Of a DNA stretch of 64,000 nucleotides, positions 34,701 to 48,100 are shown piece by piece. This DNA is from Ottelia alismoides (lineage: Eukaryota > Streptophyta > Magnoliopsida > Alismatales > Hydrocharitaceae). Below the pieces are notes generated by a model. The model was not told where the DNA came from, made no database searches, and was given only the letters and a program-made list of their open reading frames with translations. Where the stretch lies: NCBI GenBank assembly GCA_037367405.1, contig JAZKJV010006045.1, positions 62,001-126,000 of the forward strand, written 5' to 3'. Every line of letters starts with the position of its first letter. Position 1 is the first letter of the stretch. The position numbers were made by a program, and so were the translations under genes.

Positions 34701-37700
34701 CTCCGCACCCGATACGAGATCGGCCACCAGACCTGCGTTCTTCTTGCTGAGAAACTCCTTCGCTTGGATGTAACTCAGAATCTCTACGGTTGTCATCTCC
34801 ACCACAAGCTCAATCTCGATTCCATCGTTGTGTGCATTGAACATTTCCACCATGTCTTTCTCATTCTTAATCTCAGCAAACTTGCTCCCTCTTATGTGAG
34901 GGATCTTATATTTCAAAGTGATCGTACACCTTGGCTCCCAAGGTACGACCTCAGAGATTACTTCCATAAGATCAAACCACGAGGAAGTGTTCGGATCAAT
35001 TCCGATCCTCTGTTCGATTCCAAGCAAATACTTTTCTCCCTTCATTCCTCGCGTCTATTTGAAGTAACCTCCATGCCTAACGCACACGGTGATGATCCCT
35101 TCATGTCCACCGAATCAATCCATCATCAACACCTACATGTTCGACACTAACAGAAAAGCACCCATGAGTTAGAAACCCTGACCTGTTTAACCTCCTTTCG
35201 CTAATCGTATGAAACCCTAAAGCGGAGGGACTTTGATTCGATCGAGGAAGAAGAGATTATGTAACCATCAACGCGATGGAGTGAGAAAGGATGGGGAGGG
35301 AGAGGTTTATGGAATGGAGCAAGCAGGTGAGAGGAGGACGGGGAGAAAAGGAAGGGGGGAGATCGATGGTATCGAAGTGGAATGGGAGGGGAAGAAGCAT
35401 CATATGCCTCTTTATCCGAGCTTCGTGCCAAAACCCTAAACCCAGGACACGTGGCATGCCTCTAGCGATTGTGTCGTACAAGGGTAACTCATACGACTCT
35501 GGTTAGGTTACGAAGAAGACGGCACACAAACGAAGGGTTCATGTGGTAAGACGGAGCAAGTTTAAGGGGTTTACGGAGGAATATCGATGTTTCAAATGTC
35601 ATATAGGTAATTTAGAAAGATTATAGGGTCTGCTAGGTAAAAATCCCGATAAAATTTGCAGGCAACTCCTCAATCACCTTGGAACATGTCAAGTACTAGG
35701 GTTACACAGGGATCAGATAAAATCTGTAGTCAGATCCAATCTGATGTAATTGGATTGGATTGGTTTGGTTGTATCATTCTAAGGGATCAAATCAGATTGG
35801 ATTTTTGAAATCTATTAAAGTGTGGATTGGATCGGATCTTTTCCCAAAATCCAATCCGATTAAATCCGTTAATCCGTTAACACACAAGCATGGTTTTAAA
35901 AGGCGCCGCCTCGAGGCGCAAAGGCGTACGCCTCGAGGCGAGGCGGGCCCAAAGCACCCCGAGGCGCACGCCTCAGAGCTCCGACGAGAATCGTACGCCT
36001 CAGCCTTGCCTGAGGCGCTCGAGGCGTGAGGCGCTCGAGGCGAGGCTGAGGCGTAAGCCTCAAAAAAGCATTTTTTTTTTAATTTTCCGGGTCACGTGCA
36101 AAGCACGTGACCTTTTTTTCGTAATAACCGAAGGGTCGCGGGGGGAAAGGTCTTTCTGTGCGACAGAAACCCTCCCGCCCATCGTTTGAGCCCGGAGCTT
36201 CCTTCCTGACGTGCTTCTCGCCGCCCAGCCGAGCGGTCGCCGCCGACCGGAGTCGTCGCCCAGCCCTCTTCTACACCGCCGACCCTCTCGCCGCCCAACC
36301 GGAGCAGGTCTGCACCGCCAAGACCTCCTAAATTTTTTTCTGATTTTTTTCAATTGTTTTGTGCTTTTTTATATCATTATTGTAGCATACATAAGTATAT
36401 TATGTCTAATAGTAAATTGAAGAAGTTATCCGGGGTTTTGATCATTTTTTGTTGACCATAGGCAGCGGTACTTTGTACAAAAAATCTGAGTATACTTTTA
36501 ACGAGGCATGCTTCTATACAGAGAGCTAGAGCAAGTTGTGTATGTGGATTTGTTTTTCTAGGAGAACATTATGCTTATAGAAATAAGGCCGACATTATTC
36601 AATTTGTTAGTTTTTGGCCTGTTATAAGCGACCTTATTCAATTGTTTTTGTGTTTTTTTTCTGATTTTTATATCATTATCAATATGTGTATCAGTGTATG
36701 TTATTGTATAACTTGTAGATATGGAAGGAAAGGCCAAAGTGGGGGGCGATCGGATCCCGGATAGAGATACTGTCGAGAACTTGAAATGGACGAGCATCAC
36801 AAAGGAAAGGATATGTATATGTTGAATGCAATTTTTGTTCGATGAAGATCACCGGTGGGGTGAAGCGGCTAAAAGACCATCTTGCAAAGACACGCAAGAA
36901 ATGTGAGAGCTTGTCCAAGCGTTCCTATTGAAGTTCAACAAGAGATGAAGATGTTCATGGACAGCAAGGGTAATGAAAAGAGAAGACGGTTTGAAGAAAT
37001 GGAAGAAGTTTGCCGAGTTGGGATGCAAGGGCCATCTGGAGGTGATGAAAATGAACCGGAACAAAGAGCACCGACAGATTCTAGTGGTATCAAGCTAGCT
37101 CGAGGACCGATGGATTTTTTCATTGCACATGGGAGGTAGGGGTGCAGGTAGTTCGGATCCTCCCTCTCAACAACTCACTTTTAAATGCAAGCTGGAAAAA
37201 AAGATGAGAGAAAGAGGATTTGCAGGAGCATTGGGAGATTCTTTTTTGAGAATTCATTGGCATTCAACATAGCCAATAGTCCTTCTTATCTGGGCGATGA
37301 TGACTGATGTATGTGGATATGGAAGGGGTTTCAAGCCACCAACCATGCATGAACTCCGAACTTGGATTTGAAAGAAGAGAAGCAGGCCATTACCACTCTT
37401 GTTGATGAGGCGAAGGCTTCTTGGATTGCCACGGGTTGTAGCATCATGTCGGACGGTTGGACCGACACGAAAGGACGCACATTGATTAATTTTTTGGTAA
37501 ATAATCCCAAAGGCACTTACTTCTTGAAGTCGATTGATGCATCCGATCAAGTTAAAGATGCTAGGATGCTTTTTAAAGTGTTGGATGAAGTTGTTGAGGA
37601 GGTCGGAGAGACGAATGTTGTCCAAGTCATAACGGACAATGCATCCGCTTACAAAGCTGCTGGACAAATGTTGATGGAGAAAAGGAAGAATCTTTATTGG

Positions 37701-40700
37701 ACACCTTGTGCAGCGCATTGTATAGATTTGATGTTGGAGGATATCCTCAAAATGCCACTTCATGCGTCGGTGTTCAAAAAAGCAAAAAATTTTATCAATT
37801 TTGTGTACGCTCATGCTTGGGTTTTGGCAATGGTGAGAAAAATTGCAGGTTGTGATTTGGTGAAACCTGCCGTTACAAGATTTGCAACTGCATTTCTTAC
37901 ATTGCAAAGCTTGATTAGAGCCAAGGATTCACTTGAATCCTTCTTCACTTCCAGAGCATGGAAGAACAGTTCTTACGTGAATCACCCATTGGGGCAAAGT
38001 GTGGTGAACATTGTTGTGAAGAGCAAGTCTTTTTGGCCTGGTGTTGCATATGTTCTCAACACCACGAAGCCTTTGGTCACCGTTTTGAGGTTGGTGGATT
38101 TTAAAAAATTTCCACCAATGGGATTTATTTATGAAGCCATGGACAGGGCCAAGGAGGAGATTGTTAGAAATCTTGAAAATGACGAGACCAAATATAAGAT
38201 TATTTGGGATATTGTGGATAGCCGTTGGGATCGTCAACTTCACAGGCCTTTATATGCTGCTGCTTATTTCCTTAATCCCCACTTTCATTATGAACCGACA
38301 TTCTCCAACCACTTAGAGGTGAAAATGGGATTGTTTTCATGCATGGAAAGATTGATCATTGATCCAGATGCGAGGATGAAAGCAGATTCACAACTTGATT
38401 CATTCATGCATGCAAGAGGATTTTTTGGATGGGCAAATGCTGTTAATTCAAGGAAAACAAGAAGTCCTGGTGAGTATTGTAAATAAATTTTAAGAGTTTT
38501 CCATATACTACATAATTACTAAAATGTGTGGTTGACCTTTACCAGCGGATTGGTGGACGTTGTTTGGTGATGAAACACCTGAATTAGCAGCATTTGCTAT
38601 TAGGGTGTTGAGCTTGACTTGTAGTGCTTCTGGGTGTGAGCGTAATTGGAGCTCTTTTAATCAAGTAAGTGGTTAAAGCATTATTTAATTTTATGATAGT
38701 GTTTTTGTTTCATGTTAATCACTTAAACCTTACGTATGTCTATATAGGTCCACACTAAGAGAAGAAACCGTTTATCTCAAGCGAAGCTCAATGATCTGGT
38801 TTACATCATGTTCAATTTGAAATTGAAACATAGAGAATTAAGGAAGAAAACAATTGAAGATCCATTATGTTTGGAAGACATTGACTCCGGTGATGAATGG
38901 ATTTCAGAAGCACAAGATGTCGAGGCGTATCAGGATCTTGATGCAAACATACCCCTTGACGATGATCCTCTTGAGGAGGAAGGAGGTGAAAGAGGTGGAG
39001 GAGCTCAAGTCGCTCGGCCTAAAAAGAAGGGGAAAAGAAATGACAAAGGTGCAATATAATATTATAAATTAAACGAATGTTCGATGCTTTTTTGTGAATT
39101 GTGTTTCAAATGGTTGACTATGCAATATGCATATTACTTTCTTGATTAGGTAAAGGAAAAGCTCCAATTAATGTTGACGAGGAGGAGTACTCCAATTCTG
39201 AGGATGGAAGCGAGGATGAAGCTGAAGATGATGTGCACTTGAATTTTATGGATGACTCCGATGACGATCCAATGAGTAGCAGTGATGATGACGATGGCGG
39301 CGACAACACTGCTGAGGGGCGAGATGACTGAAGTTGATTCGTTGAATCAATTTTGATGATTTGTGATTTTGATGTATCACACAATAGTGATGGAACATAT
39401 GTTGCATTAATTTCATGCTTGTGTGAAACTTTATTTCCTACTTTATGTTTTCTTTTCTACTTTCACAATCGTATTTGAACTTTGGACAATCATAGTTGTA
39501 GTTTGTAGTTTGTATTGAACTTTAGGACAATATATTGCAATTTTTTGTGTTGTTAGTATTTATTCCAATTTATTTTGCTTTAATTTTAATTTTTCTTTCC
39601 GAAAAATTGAGGCTTACGCCTCGACCGCCTCGAGGCTTACGCCTCGCCTCACATTTTGGGAAAACGCCTCGGACCGCCTCACGCTTTTTTAAACCTTGCA
39701 CACAAGCATGTATGTAGATGTATACATACATAGATAAATGCATACATACATGTTATCTATGTGCACCTATTTCGAATTCTCTTCAAGGACATAATCAACG
39801 TCATTCATGTCATTTTTTTCATATCAATCTTAGATATAAGTCCTCTTAATATCACCCTTTCTTCTCTCTTGAAAGGCAAATGTTAAATCTCCAAAATAAT
39901 AAAGTATGACTATAACTTATAAAATTATAAATCCATGTTATGTTATTCATCTCCCAGTTCCCTCTCTCTCATTTCATGATGTCAAAATTCCTCCCGATTC
40001 CCTCTCAGTCCATTCTGATGATGCCCCCCCCTCTTGCACAATGTTATTGGTCCCCAACACAATTTTGTCATGCCCTCGTCCCCACAATGTCATCGTCCGT
40101 CTCAAATAACATGATCCCCTCACACGTGATACCACTCTGTATGTTGTCACTTTTCTTATCTTCGTTAAAAGACAATATATTTGAGATAATTGTCTTGTAC
40201 ATTTTCCAGATATTTTTAATCTCTTTGCTTCTTATCTTGTATTTGCTCTAGCTTGCCACCTTATTTTAGTGATGAAATTAGACCAATTATACACACCCAT
40301 CTAAGAAGAAATAAGCAATATTTCAGTTTCTTTCATTTTTAATTTGATATATATTTTAATTCATATTTTTCATAGAATTTGCATATTTTGACTACAGATA
40401 TAATCTTACAAATAAATTATTACAGACAGTTCAAGTCCATTTTAAATAAGAGGCATGATGCCTAATTGATGTCCTATATTTAAGTTAGTTTTGTCTTGCA
40501 TACTCAATCAAGTATGAATGTTTTATGATTCTCATTTTTTAATGATATATTATAGAGCCTTGAAGGATGTTCTTTTGAGTGGTTGGGATTGACATTGCTT
40601 AACATTCTAAGTTAATCATAAACTTCATCAATATCTGATCACAAAGATCACATTTTTTATTTATCGAACTTGATATTTGCTAACTTGTATTGCTTTTATT

Positions 40701-43700
40701 GGAATCATTTGGTGGAAATCAATTACAAAAAAAACTAATGCATTATTTATTAAAAAGGTAAATTCTAAATTCAATATAATCCTTCAGTTTGATTGTGTAG
40801 TCTTCGACTTTTTCTAATGGATTAATGGAATTCTTCAACTTTCACTTGATATGTGTTTTTCCTTTTCTTTACTTCTATTCATATAATCAATTTTCAAGTC
40901 ATTATTCGAATGTTCAAAAGATAGGGTTTTGTAAAGTATAGACGTGTAAAGTATACTACTGGGCGAGAAATTGTAAGTATAAAATCTGAACGAATCCGAT
41001 CCAATCCGTAATCTGCTGGATTGGATCGAATTGGATTTAGATATCTGATGGATTGGATTGGATTCAGAAAAAAATTCGTTAAGATTGGATTGGACACGGA
41101 TTAAGCTAAAATTCGAACTAGTCTGATCCATGTACACCCCTATCAAGTGCATTCTACATACATAAACATCTGTCTAATTGTTATGATCAATTAGATTTTC
41201 ATAGTGATGAAGAGTTGGTGCAACAAATTAAATCCAATTGACAATTTTGCATAATGTTGAAGGTCTTTCTTCTGATTTGTATTTTAATAAAATGAAAAAG
41301 GGAACAAGTTCCTTATGCCTAGAATTCTTTAGATTATTCTTGAACTTTTACTTTTCTTTTATTAGAGTAGGTCATTATAAAAAATTATATACCTACTATG
41401 TTGTATAGCTCATCTACAAGATGAACATTTTGGCTAATGGAATGGAATAACAAGAAAGAATCTGGAGTACAAGGAAGAATACATCTCTCCTTTCCCTCAC
41501 TCACCCTTCCTTTATTTCTCTCTCATTTATTCCCCCACCGTATCCTATTTATCCCCATCTCTTTCTCACCAAGGCCCTAAATGTCAGTTTCGGCCACCAT
41601 TTCGGTATCGACCAAAACAGAATTTCGGTGGAATTTCGATGGAATTTCGACCGGAATTTCGGCCATTTCGGTCATTTTTTGTACTAGGACCCCCATATTT
41701 CGGTCATTTCGGCCATTTCGATCGAATTTCGATTTCGACTGGATATCGATATTCAACAGAAATTCGACTGAATTTCACTGAAATTTGAGGCCATGTTTCT
41801 CACATGCCATATCTCTCTCCGATATTTTCATCTCCCTCTGTCTCCCTAAGCACTTATCTCTAAAACTTGGAATCCATTATTACTACAATCTAGTCACCTT
41901 CTTCACATGCTCTCTCTCCCCAAAGTCTTCGTTGGTTGTTCCTTTCAAAATTCCACAACAGTCATGAACTCACCTTCATTTCTTAACCCCCAACCCACCA
42001 CCCTCAACTTTCAACTCAACTTTCATTTCTTTGTCTACAATAATTCTTCTTTTAACTTGGCAGTCGATGTTGACAAGTTCTCCTCAAAGGATCCAATCAA
42101 GTATATCCTCGTATATCCAATACTTCAGGCATTCCTACTCTCCTTCATAGTATGCATCCTAATCAGATACCCATTCTAATTTTTTTTCCCTACAGATCCT
42201 CCCAGTCCGTACTGGTGGAAAATGTTTCCCTTTCCACATTTTGCCTCATATCACACCCCTTAGACAAGTTACAATAATTTTTCCTGCAAGAAAAAATATA
42301 AGCTACTTCCATTTTCCCAAGGAATTTCACATCTAAATATTTTTATTTTAAGCCACATGGGCACCAATTCAATACGAGATAAGTTGGATATTAACGACAA
42401 AAAGATATCTGTCTATCTGATAATGAAACCGCCATCAGAATTGTACTCTTTGCAAGGAAATGTCACATATATGTCATCTCGAACACGATATTTTTCATTC
42501 AAACCCCTCAAAAAATCGTTCAAAGAATTATAAAAGATCAATAACGACCTGTGATAAGAAAGAAGTGTAAAAAACACAATTCCAAAAAGGACTATTCCCA
42601 GATTCTAATAGCATGATTTTTAAAAATGTGCCTTAAGGAGTCAAGGTTTCGAGGCATTTTTCCATGGAAAAACATCTCAACGATATAGCCTCAAACTACC
42701 CCAAATGAGACGACATTAGGGCAGCAAGACATGAGGCTATCACTGAAGCTCACCTCATTGATTATGTGGCATGTGCCTTGCATGTGACCTTAGGGTTTCA
42801 CTTCCACTCGATGTGTGTGTCTCTTCCACCATTTTTTTGAGCCCACGATGACTCTGAAGCTGATTTTGATCAAGATAAGCTACCCTCTGTGTAGTTATTT
42901 TCCTTCTATTGATAGTCACCAAAGCATAAAAACAATCATCATTTTGTGCTAATGAATAGGTATAGAAATAATACTTGTCCAAAGACATTTGCACAGCAAA
43001 CTGTATTTAGATTTGGCATTTGCAAAATAACTCTTTTTTATTTGACTTCTGAATCTGCTATGCAAAATGCCAAATCTAAATAGAGAATAATTATATAAGT
43101 GCGCAGTAGATTCTCTCTAGATTTGACATTTTGCACAAAGGAATAAGGACAGAAAATAGTTATATTTAAATATGGTGTTTTGTAGGATCCAAAGAAATGA
43201 GGACATCGATGATGTTAATACATAGAAATTAGCATGATTTGAGAATAAAATAACTTAGTTATTTCTTGTATTTTTATTAAATTGTTTATGGTTCAAAATT
43301 TTATTGGCATAGGAGATGTGAGCCGAGCTCTCATAGAATACGAACTGCTAAGTAGGAAACTTGGAGTTAGCCTCGCAGTGGCATGGATATGTATTTTTAA
43401 TGGACCTATCTAATCTTTAGGATCTTACAAAATATGATTAATTCTATTTTTATCAATGTTTTTCTCTACAAAAATGTAATTATGATGAATTCTGATTTTT
43501 ATCAATGGAGAAATGCTTTGATGCACCTCACATTTTTTAAAACCTTGCATATTATGAACAATCTTGACTCTTAAATATAACTAAGTTATTCAGACTCAGC
43601 TGATTTTAATCACAGAGTCATATGCATAACATAATAACCATTAAAAATTGATTAAAAATAGGCAAATCTCTATCTCACCAAGTAGAATGGACTACTTCGG

Positions 43701-45076
43701 TTTCGGTTCAAGGTTCACAACCTCCCAACTTCCTAGGACCCAATCAACATTCCTTTGCCATGTCTAATTCTATACAAAAATGCAGGCACATGTCCAACAA
43801 TAATGCTGGGAAGTGGGATCAAATCAGGTGCTACGAAGATCATATTTTTTGACAGATAGTTTAACACACAAACCTACAAACTAAATTTGAAACAAGGCTG
43901 TTTCCAACAATTTGATTCAAATAGCAGCCCTAGTTCTATATTGTCGCTATTTGATTTGTCATATTTTTTGTCACAAACTATGTGAAAGGCTCCAATCCAT
44001 CTCACTACATTTTGCAACATCTCTATCAAGTCTCTCCTTCATAGTTGCATATCAATCCAAGTATTTTAAAACATTTTTCCCATGCATGATGTGATCCTGT
44101 TGAGGCGATATGTGATAGCAAGGTGATGAACTATAAACAGCACGAGAAGAGAACCAAAAAAATAATATAGTCTAATTGAAGTGGTGACTATTATGTGAAA
44201 TAATAAAATTTCAGCAAAAAATATTTTCAATAAACAGTAAAATGTGCTTTCTTAGTTCATCTAACACAATTATGATAATATCTAGAATATTTATAATCAA
44301 TTTATATATTGTGCAAAGGACATCAATAATTAACAAAATAAAGGTGAGCTTAATATTACAAAATATCACATTTGTTATAACAATGTTGCAAGTAAAAAAT
44401 GACATGCAAAACACATCTACAAGTAATTATAGTGTAAAATATATTTATTTTACAAAAATATTAAGAAATAAATGATGGATTCATCTCTCAAAAAAATAAA
44501 TGAGGGATTTATACAATTGCGCCCTTCTGAAATATTCTAATTACACTTAAGCACCTTGTACCCACTTAAATAGTGGTGGTAGTGCAGTGTGTCTACCACC
44601 CAAAAGACCAAGGTTCAAATCCCTACTTGTGGGGGTTGCATTAGGTAATAGAGCAAGAATTCATGTAGCCGACCCTAACAATAGTGGGAGAAGGCATTGC
44701 CATTTTTAACATTTAAGCACCTAACGTTTTGTCAATTACATTTTAACCCACATTTCATTACAAATTTCACAATAGTACTCTTTTGTTATTACAATTGTGC
44801 TCTTATATTACACTAATGGAAGGACAATATTGTGTATATTTTAATAATATAAAAGTACAAGTGTAATTATAACATGGTTAGGGGAATAAGTACTAGTGGA
44901 AACACTCACGGAATGGCACAAGCGGAAAAATCCCAAGAAACTAGCATACACATTAGCGTATTATTTTTAAACATATGTGCATAACATATGCCTACATGTA
45001 TCCATCAACAAGCATGTCTATAGACTATAGATTATTCTAAGACCTTTGCAATAATATTTTGATTTTGCAATGCTTT

Positions 45077-45107
<31 letters not shown>

Positions 45108-48100
45108 CTTATATTTCTAACATATATGTAATTTAAAAGGTTTAAATGTGATAAAGGCATCGAACGATGAGGGAAGGGACATGAGGCAATATGCAAGGCA
45201 ACTAGGCACCTTGCCTAACTCATTGAGAAAAGGAGCAAAGCAATAAAACACGCTCTTCTAAAATGATTGACTCGGCATTTTCTTACTAATACCGATGATA
45301 TACATTTTGACTTTTTTATTCTTAAAATCACTAGGTGAATTCCTACTCCAAAAAAGTATGTACTCAAGAGCAATTTGTTTCTTTGATTGGAAGGTCCCAC
45401 AAATTTACAAGCTGATAGTGAGTAATTGTTGTTGATAATGGACTCTTGAAGGACTACATTAGGATTGGAGAATTGCAATTATTCTTCCTGAATAGACTGG
45501 ATTCTCCCACTGAAAGGGCTTGGAAAATCAAACCTAAATTCTTTGAAGTCTCAACAAAAGCCCATCGAGGGCATGTTAACCTCGCATGCTTTCATCCTTG
45601 GTTCTTACTATTGTGAGAATTGGGAAAAAAGACTTAAGCTCACAAGACCTAGGGTCTTCTCTATGCACAAATGAGCATCAGTGCCCTCCTTATTCCCAAG
45701 GGTTCCAAAGAACCCATGGACCACTTCCCATGTACCGTCATCTAGTAACATTTTACCTCATATACGTGTGTGTGTGTGTGTGTGTTTCTCACCTTCTTAT
45801 CATATCCAACCGAGTCGCTAACATCGTAAACCAAGGCATGCAATCTCCACCTTACCAGACTCCGACTTACAATAAATATTTGTTCCATGGACAAATTTGC
45901 TTATATTAGTGAGATATAGATGATACAATGGTGATTTCAGGTAATCAAAGTGCTCATGACTGCAATGTTAAGACAACTTTATTTGCTCAATTACATTCAA
46001 AACTACTTGCAACAACGGCTTATGCATCTGGTAAGGTTAAACCTGACTTCAAAAATCTTAAACCACATGCACAACTAATTCTATTTGAACTACCCTGACA
46101 TGGATATGTACAAGGTGAAACTTCAAGATCTCGCCCAACTCGATTGCCTGACAAATCAATGGGATGGCTTCACAACTAGTTTCCTATGGTTGCATCAGTA
46201 AATATCATCTTGACTATCATAATGTACACTATATATTATATCTTTATTCCACTTAATTAAAAACCCTAATATTTGGCCTTTTTCTTGTGCCTTATCTTCT
46301 TATTGAGTTTTGATTCTTGTCTCATCCATTGACTTTGTTCTTCAAAAAAAGAACTCTGTTATCAATATAGAACATGGACCGTGAATATGATAAATGATAC
46401 ATGCCCATGTATGTGTCTCATCAGTCCATGCATAAAAGTGGAAAAGTAATGCCTCAATGTTGATCCTCGTTGCATGACATTGTTGGTAGAAAAATAATTT
46501 GTCAACCCAATAGTTGTCGTTCACAAGATGCCACTTTATGTTTTTATTTATACATGTCTACTATATAATTGAATAAAACCTAGATACCAATTTCTTAAAA
46601 ATTCCTTCACATAATATTTCTTTAAATGATATCATAAGCCGTAACCATGTGCATATAATTATGTCTATAAACTTCTACGAAATGCCTTAGAAGGCGAATG
46701 GCGTTGATTGTAGACCTTTAAGCGTGAATGTAAACCTAATCTCGGGAAATATCCTTTCAATTACACCATCCCAAAATTTCACGGTATGCCTCATTAATTT
46801 GATGCACGTGTACTTCTAAGTAGTTCTATATATCCCATCGGATCTTATATTACAATGCTTTCCTGCCATTCATTTGGCATCATTTTGCTTTAACAAAGGT
46901 GTCGGCAATTTATATGACTCCTTCCATTTTCATTAATTTGCTCTAATTTGACTCGAATAGTTCAAAATACATAGGCACTTTACATATAGCTAGAGTTAAT
47001 GTTAAATTTTAATTTATTTCTTGAAAAAAGGAGTAAAAGTTAGATATGATTAATTCTCGTTTCCAATTATATCGATCTCACATAAGCATATAATTATAAG
47101 GTCATCCATCTTTTAGTTTTACACTCACTGTTTCTGATGCAGCGTGGACCAGAAAGATAGGGCCACATTTTAGTTACGTTTATTTGAGTTGTCGAAATTT
47201 TTATTTAATTTTATTTACATTTATTTGAGTTGTCGAATTTTAATTAAATAAATGGGATCGCCTGTGATCTCAATTAGTAGTCGATTTGAATTTCAATTTT
47301 GTCAGTTAATTAGTTAGAATCTAATTAGGATAATTAGTTGTCAATTTAAAGTAGTTTTCTATTTTTGTAATATCATCCCTCCTATATAAAGGGATGAGGG
47401 TCCAATGTTTTTAGAGGTGAGGTTAATGAAAAATTGAGATCTTTATCTCTATCTCCGTCTCTCTTCTTCTTCCCCGCGTGGTCTACACGTGTTCTTCTTC
47501 TCCAAACCCCTCGTATACCCGACGAGTTTCTTCTTCTCAACCCCTCTATTTTTCCTCCACCGAAATTCCACCATCAAAAAAATATTATTTTCGTCAACCA
47601 AATCCTGATTTGCATCAATTGGTATCAGAGCATGGCCTACAGATCGTCCTCACGATCTGACGATCCGTCCAGACGGCCGCACCGACATCGTTCATCCGAA
47701 CAAAAAAGACGGGCCATCTTTGACCTCAACGCCTACAACAAGGAGATGGAGCGCATGTTACGTGAATTCCAAACCACGTTCCACTCAGAGTTTCAGGTCT
47801 TCCGCACCGCCCAATCAAAGCCTCCAACAATCGAAGCCGATGTCGCGAGTTTTGACGAAGAAAGCCTCGCTGTGGAGGAAGATTCGACCGCTGTCCAGGC
47901 CATTTTAGAAGGAAAAAACGACGAAACGACTGCTGTACAGGTATTTTCAGATTCGCAAAAACACCCGGAGGTGGTCTACGCCCCATCCGCAGTCTTCTCA
48001 CGGACCCCCGCTGCAACCCCAGCCCCTCCGGCGCCCCCCCTAGACCCATCGAACCCCTCCGCGAACCCCCCCTCGTTCCCAGCGACCCCAGCAGCACCCC

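Larger units (their letters stand above)
30828..35045 (-). pseudogene. MULE transposase, right copy (nearly intact core)
   Basis: Segments on the minus strand: 35045-34629 (138 aa) and 34625-34125 (166 aa) are one frame cut by a TAG at 34631-34629. 33070-32708 and 32683-31577 are one frame cut by a TGA at 32710-32708. The 368-aa segment (32683-31577) holds an apparently complete catalytic core with Asp143 (LDGCHLKG), Asp207 (SDGQKGLAG), the C/H cluster HRACMHH and Glu306 (NNLSESFNSW). SWIM and CCHC parts follow out of frame. A MITE inserted at 33151 separates the N-terminal third. It is less damaged than the left copy but still not a full protein. Confidence 0.88.
26322..35646. repeat. 9.3-kb palindrome of two tail-to-tail MULE copies
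   Basis: The left arm (26322-30429) and right arm (30454-35646) are reverse complements along almost their full length, with only a 24-bp spacer (30430-30453). Outer ends are GGAATTTTTACCCGGCAGA and its counterpart GGATTTTTACCTAGCAGA. Similarity by eye is roughly 90%. The right arm is longer mainly because of an 859-bp MITE (33151-34009) and about 165 bp that the left arm has lost near 28220. AT-rich flanks (ataaaag/ataaaat) may be the remains of a 9-11 bp TSD, but the match is imperfect. Confidence 0.9.
35697..41142. mobile_element. Outer hAT-type element, interrupted by a second hAT
   Basis: The ends are TAGGGTTACACAGGGATC (35697) and the inverted form of TAGGGGTGTACATGGATC (to 41142). Flanks are TCAAGTAC (35689-35696) and TCAAGTGC (41143-41150), an 8-bp TSD with one mismatch. 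Both subterminal regions are rich in 'ggattggatt'/'aatccaatcc'. Without the inserted element (3818 bp with its TSD) the outer element is about 1.6 kb and non-coding. Confidence 0.8.
44723..47134. other. Intron DNA with microsatellites
   Basis: No gene is supported. It holds a (TA)13 run at 45077-45102 and a (GT)10 run at 45766-45785. 'caaggcaactaggcaccttgcc' near 45195 hints at another degraded hAT of the 35889 family, but no paired end is certain. Confidence 0.45.

Noticed and set aside
44560..44640. A functional tRNA gene
   Set aside because: A and B boxes are present but no cloverleaf can be formed, and the 3' part is SINE-like with a TSD.
47434..47631. Upstream extension of the LTR element ORF
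   Set aside because: It lies within the LTR and PBS. The ATG after the PBS is the natural start.
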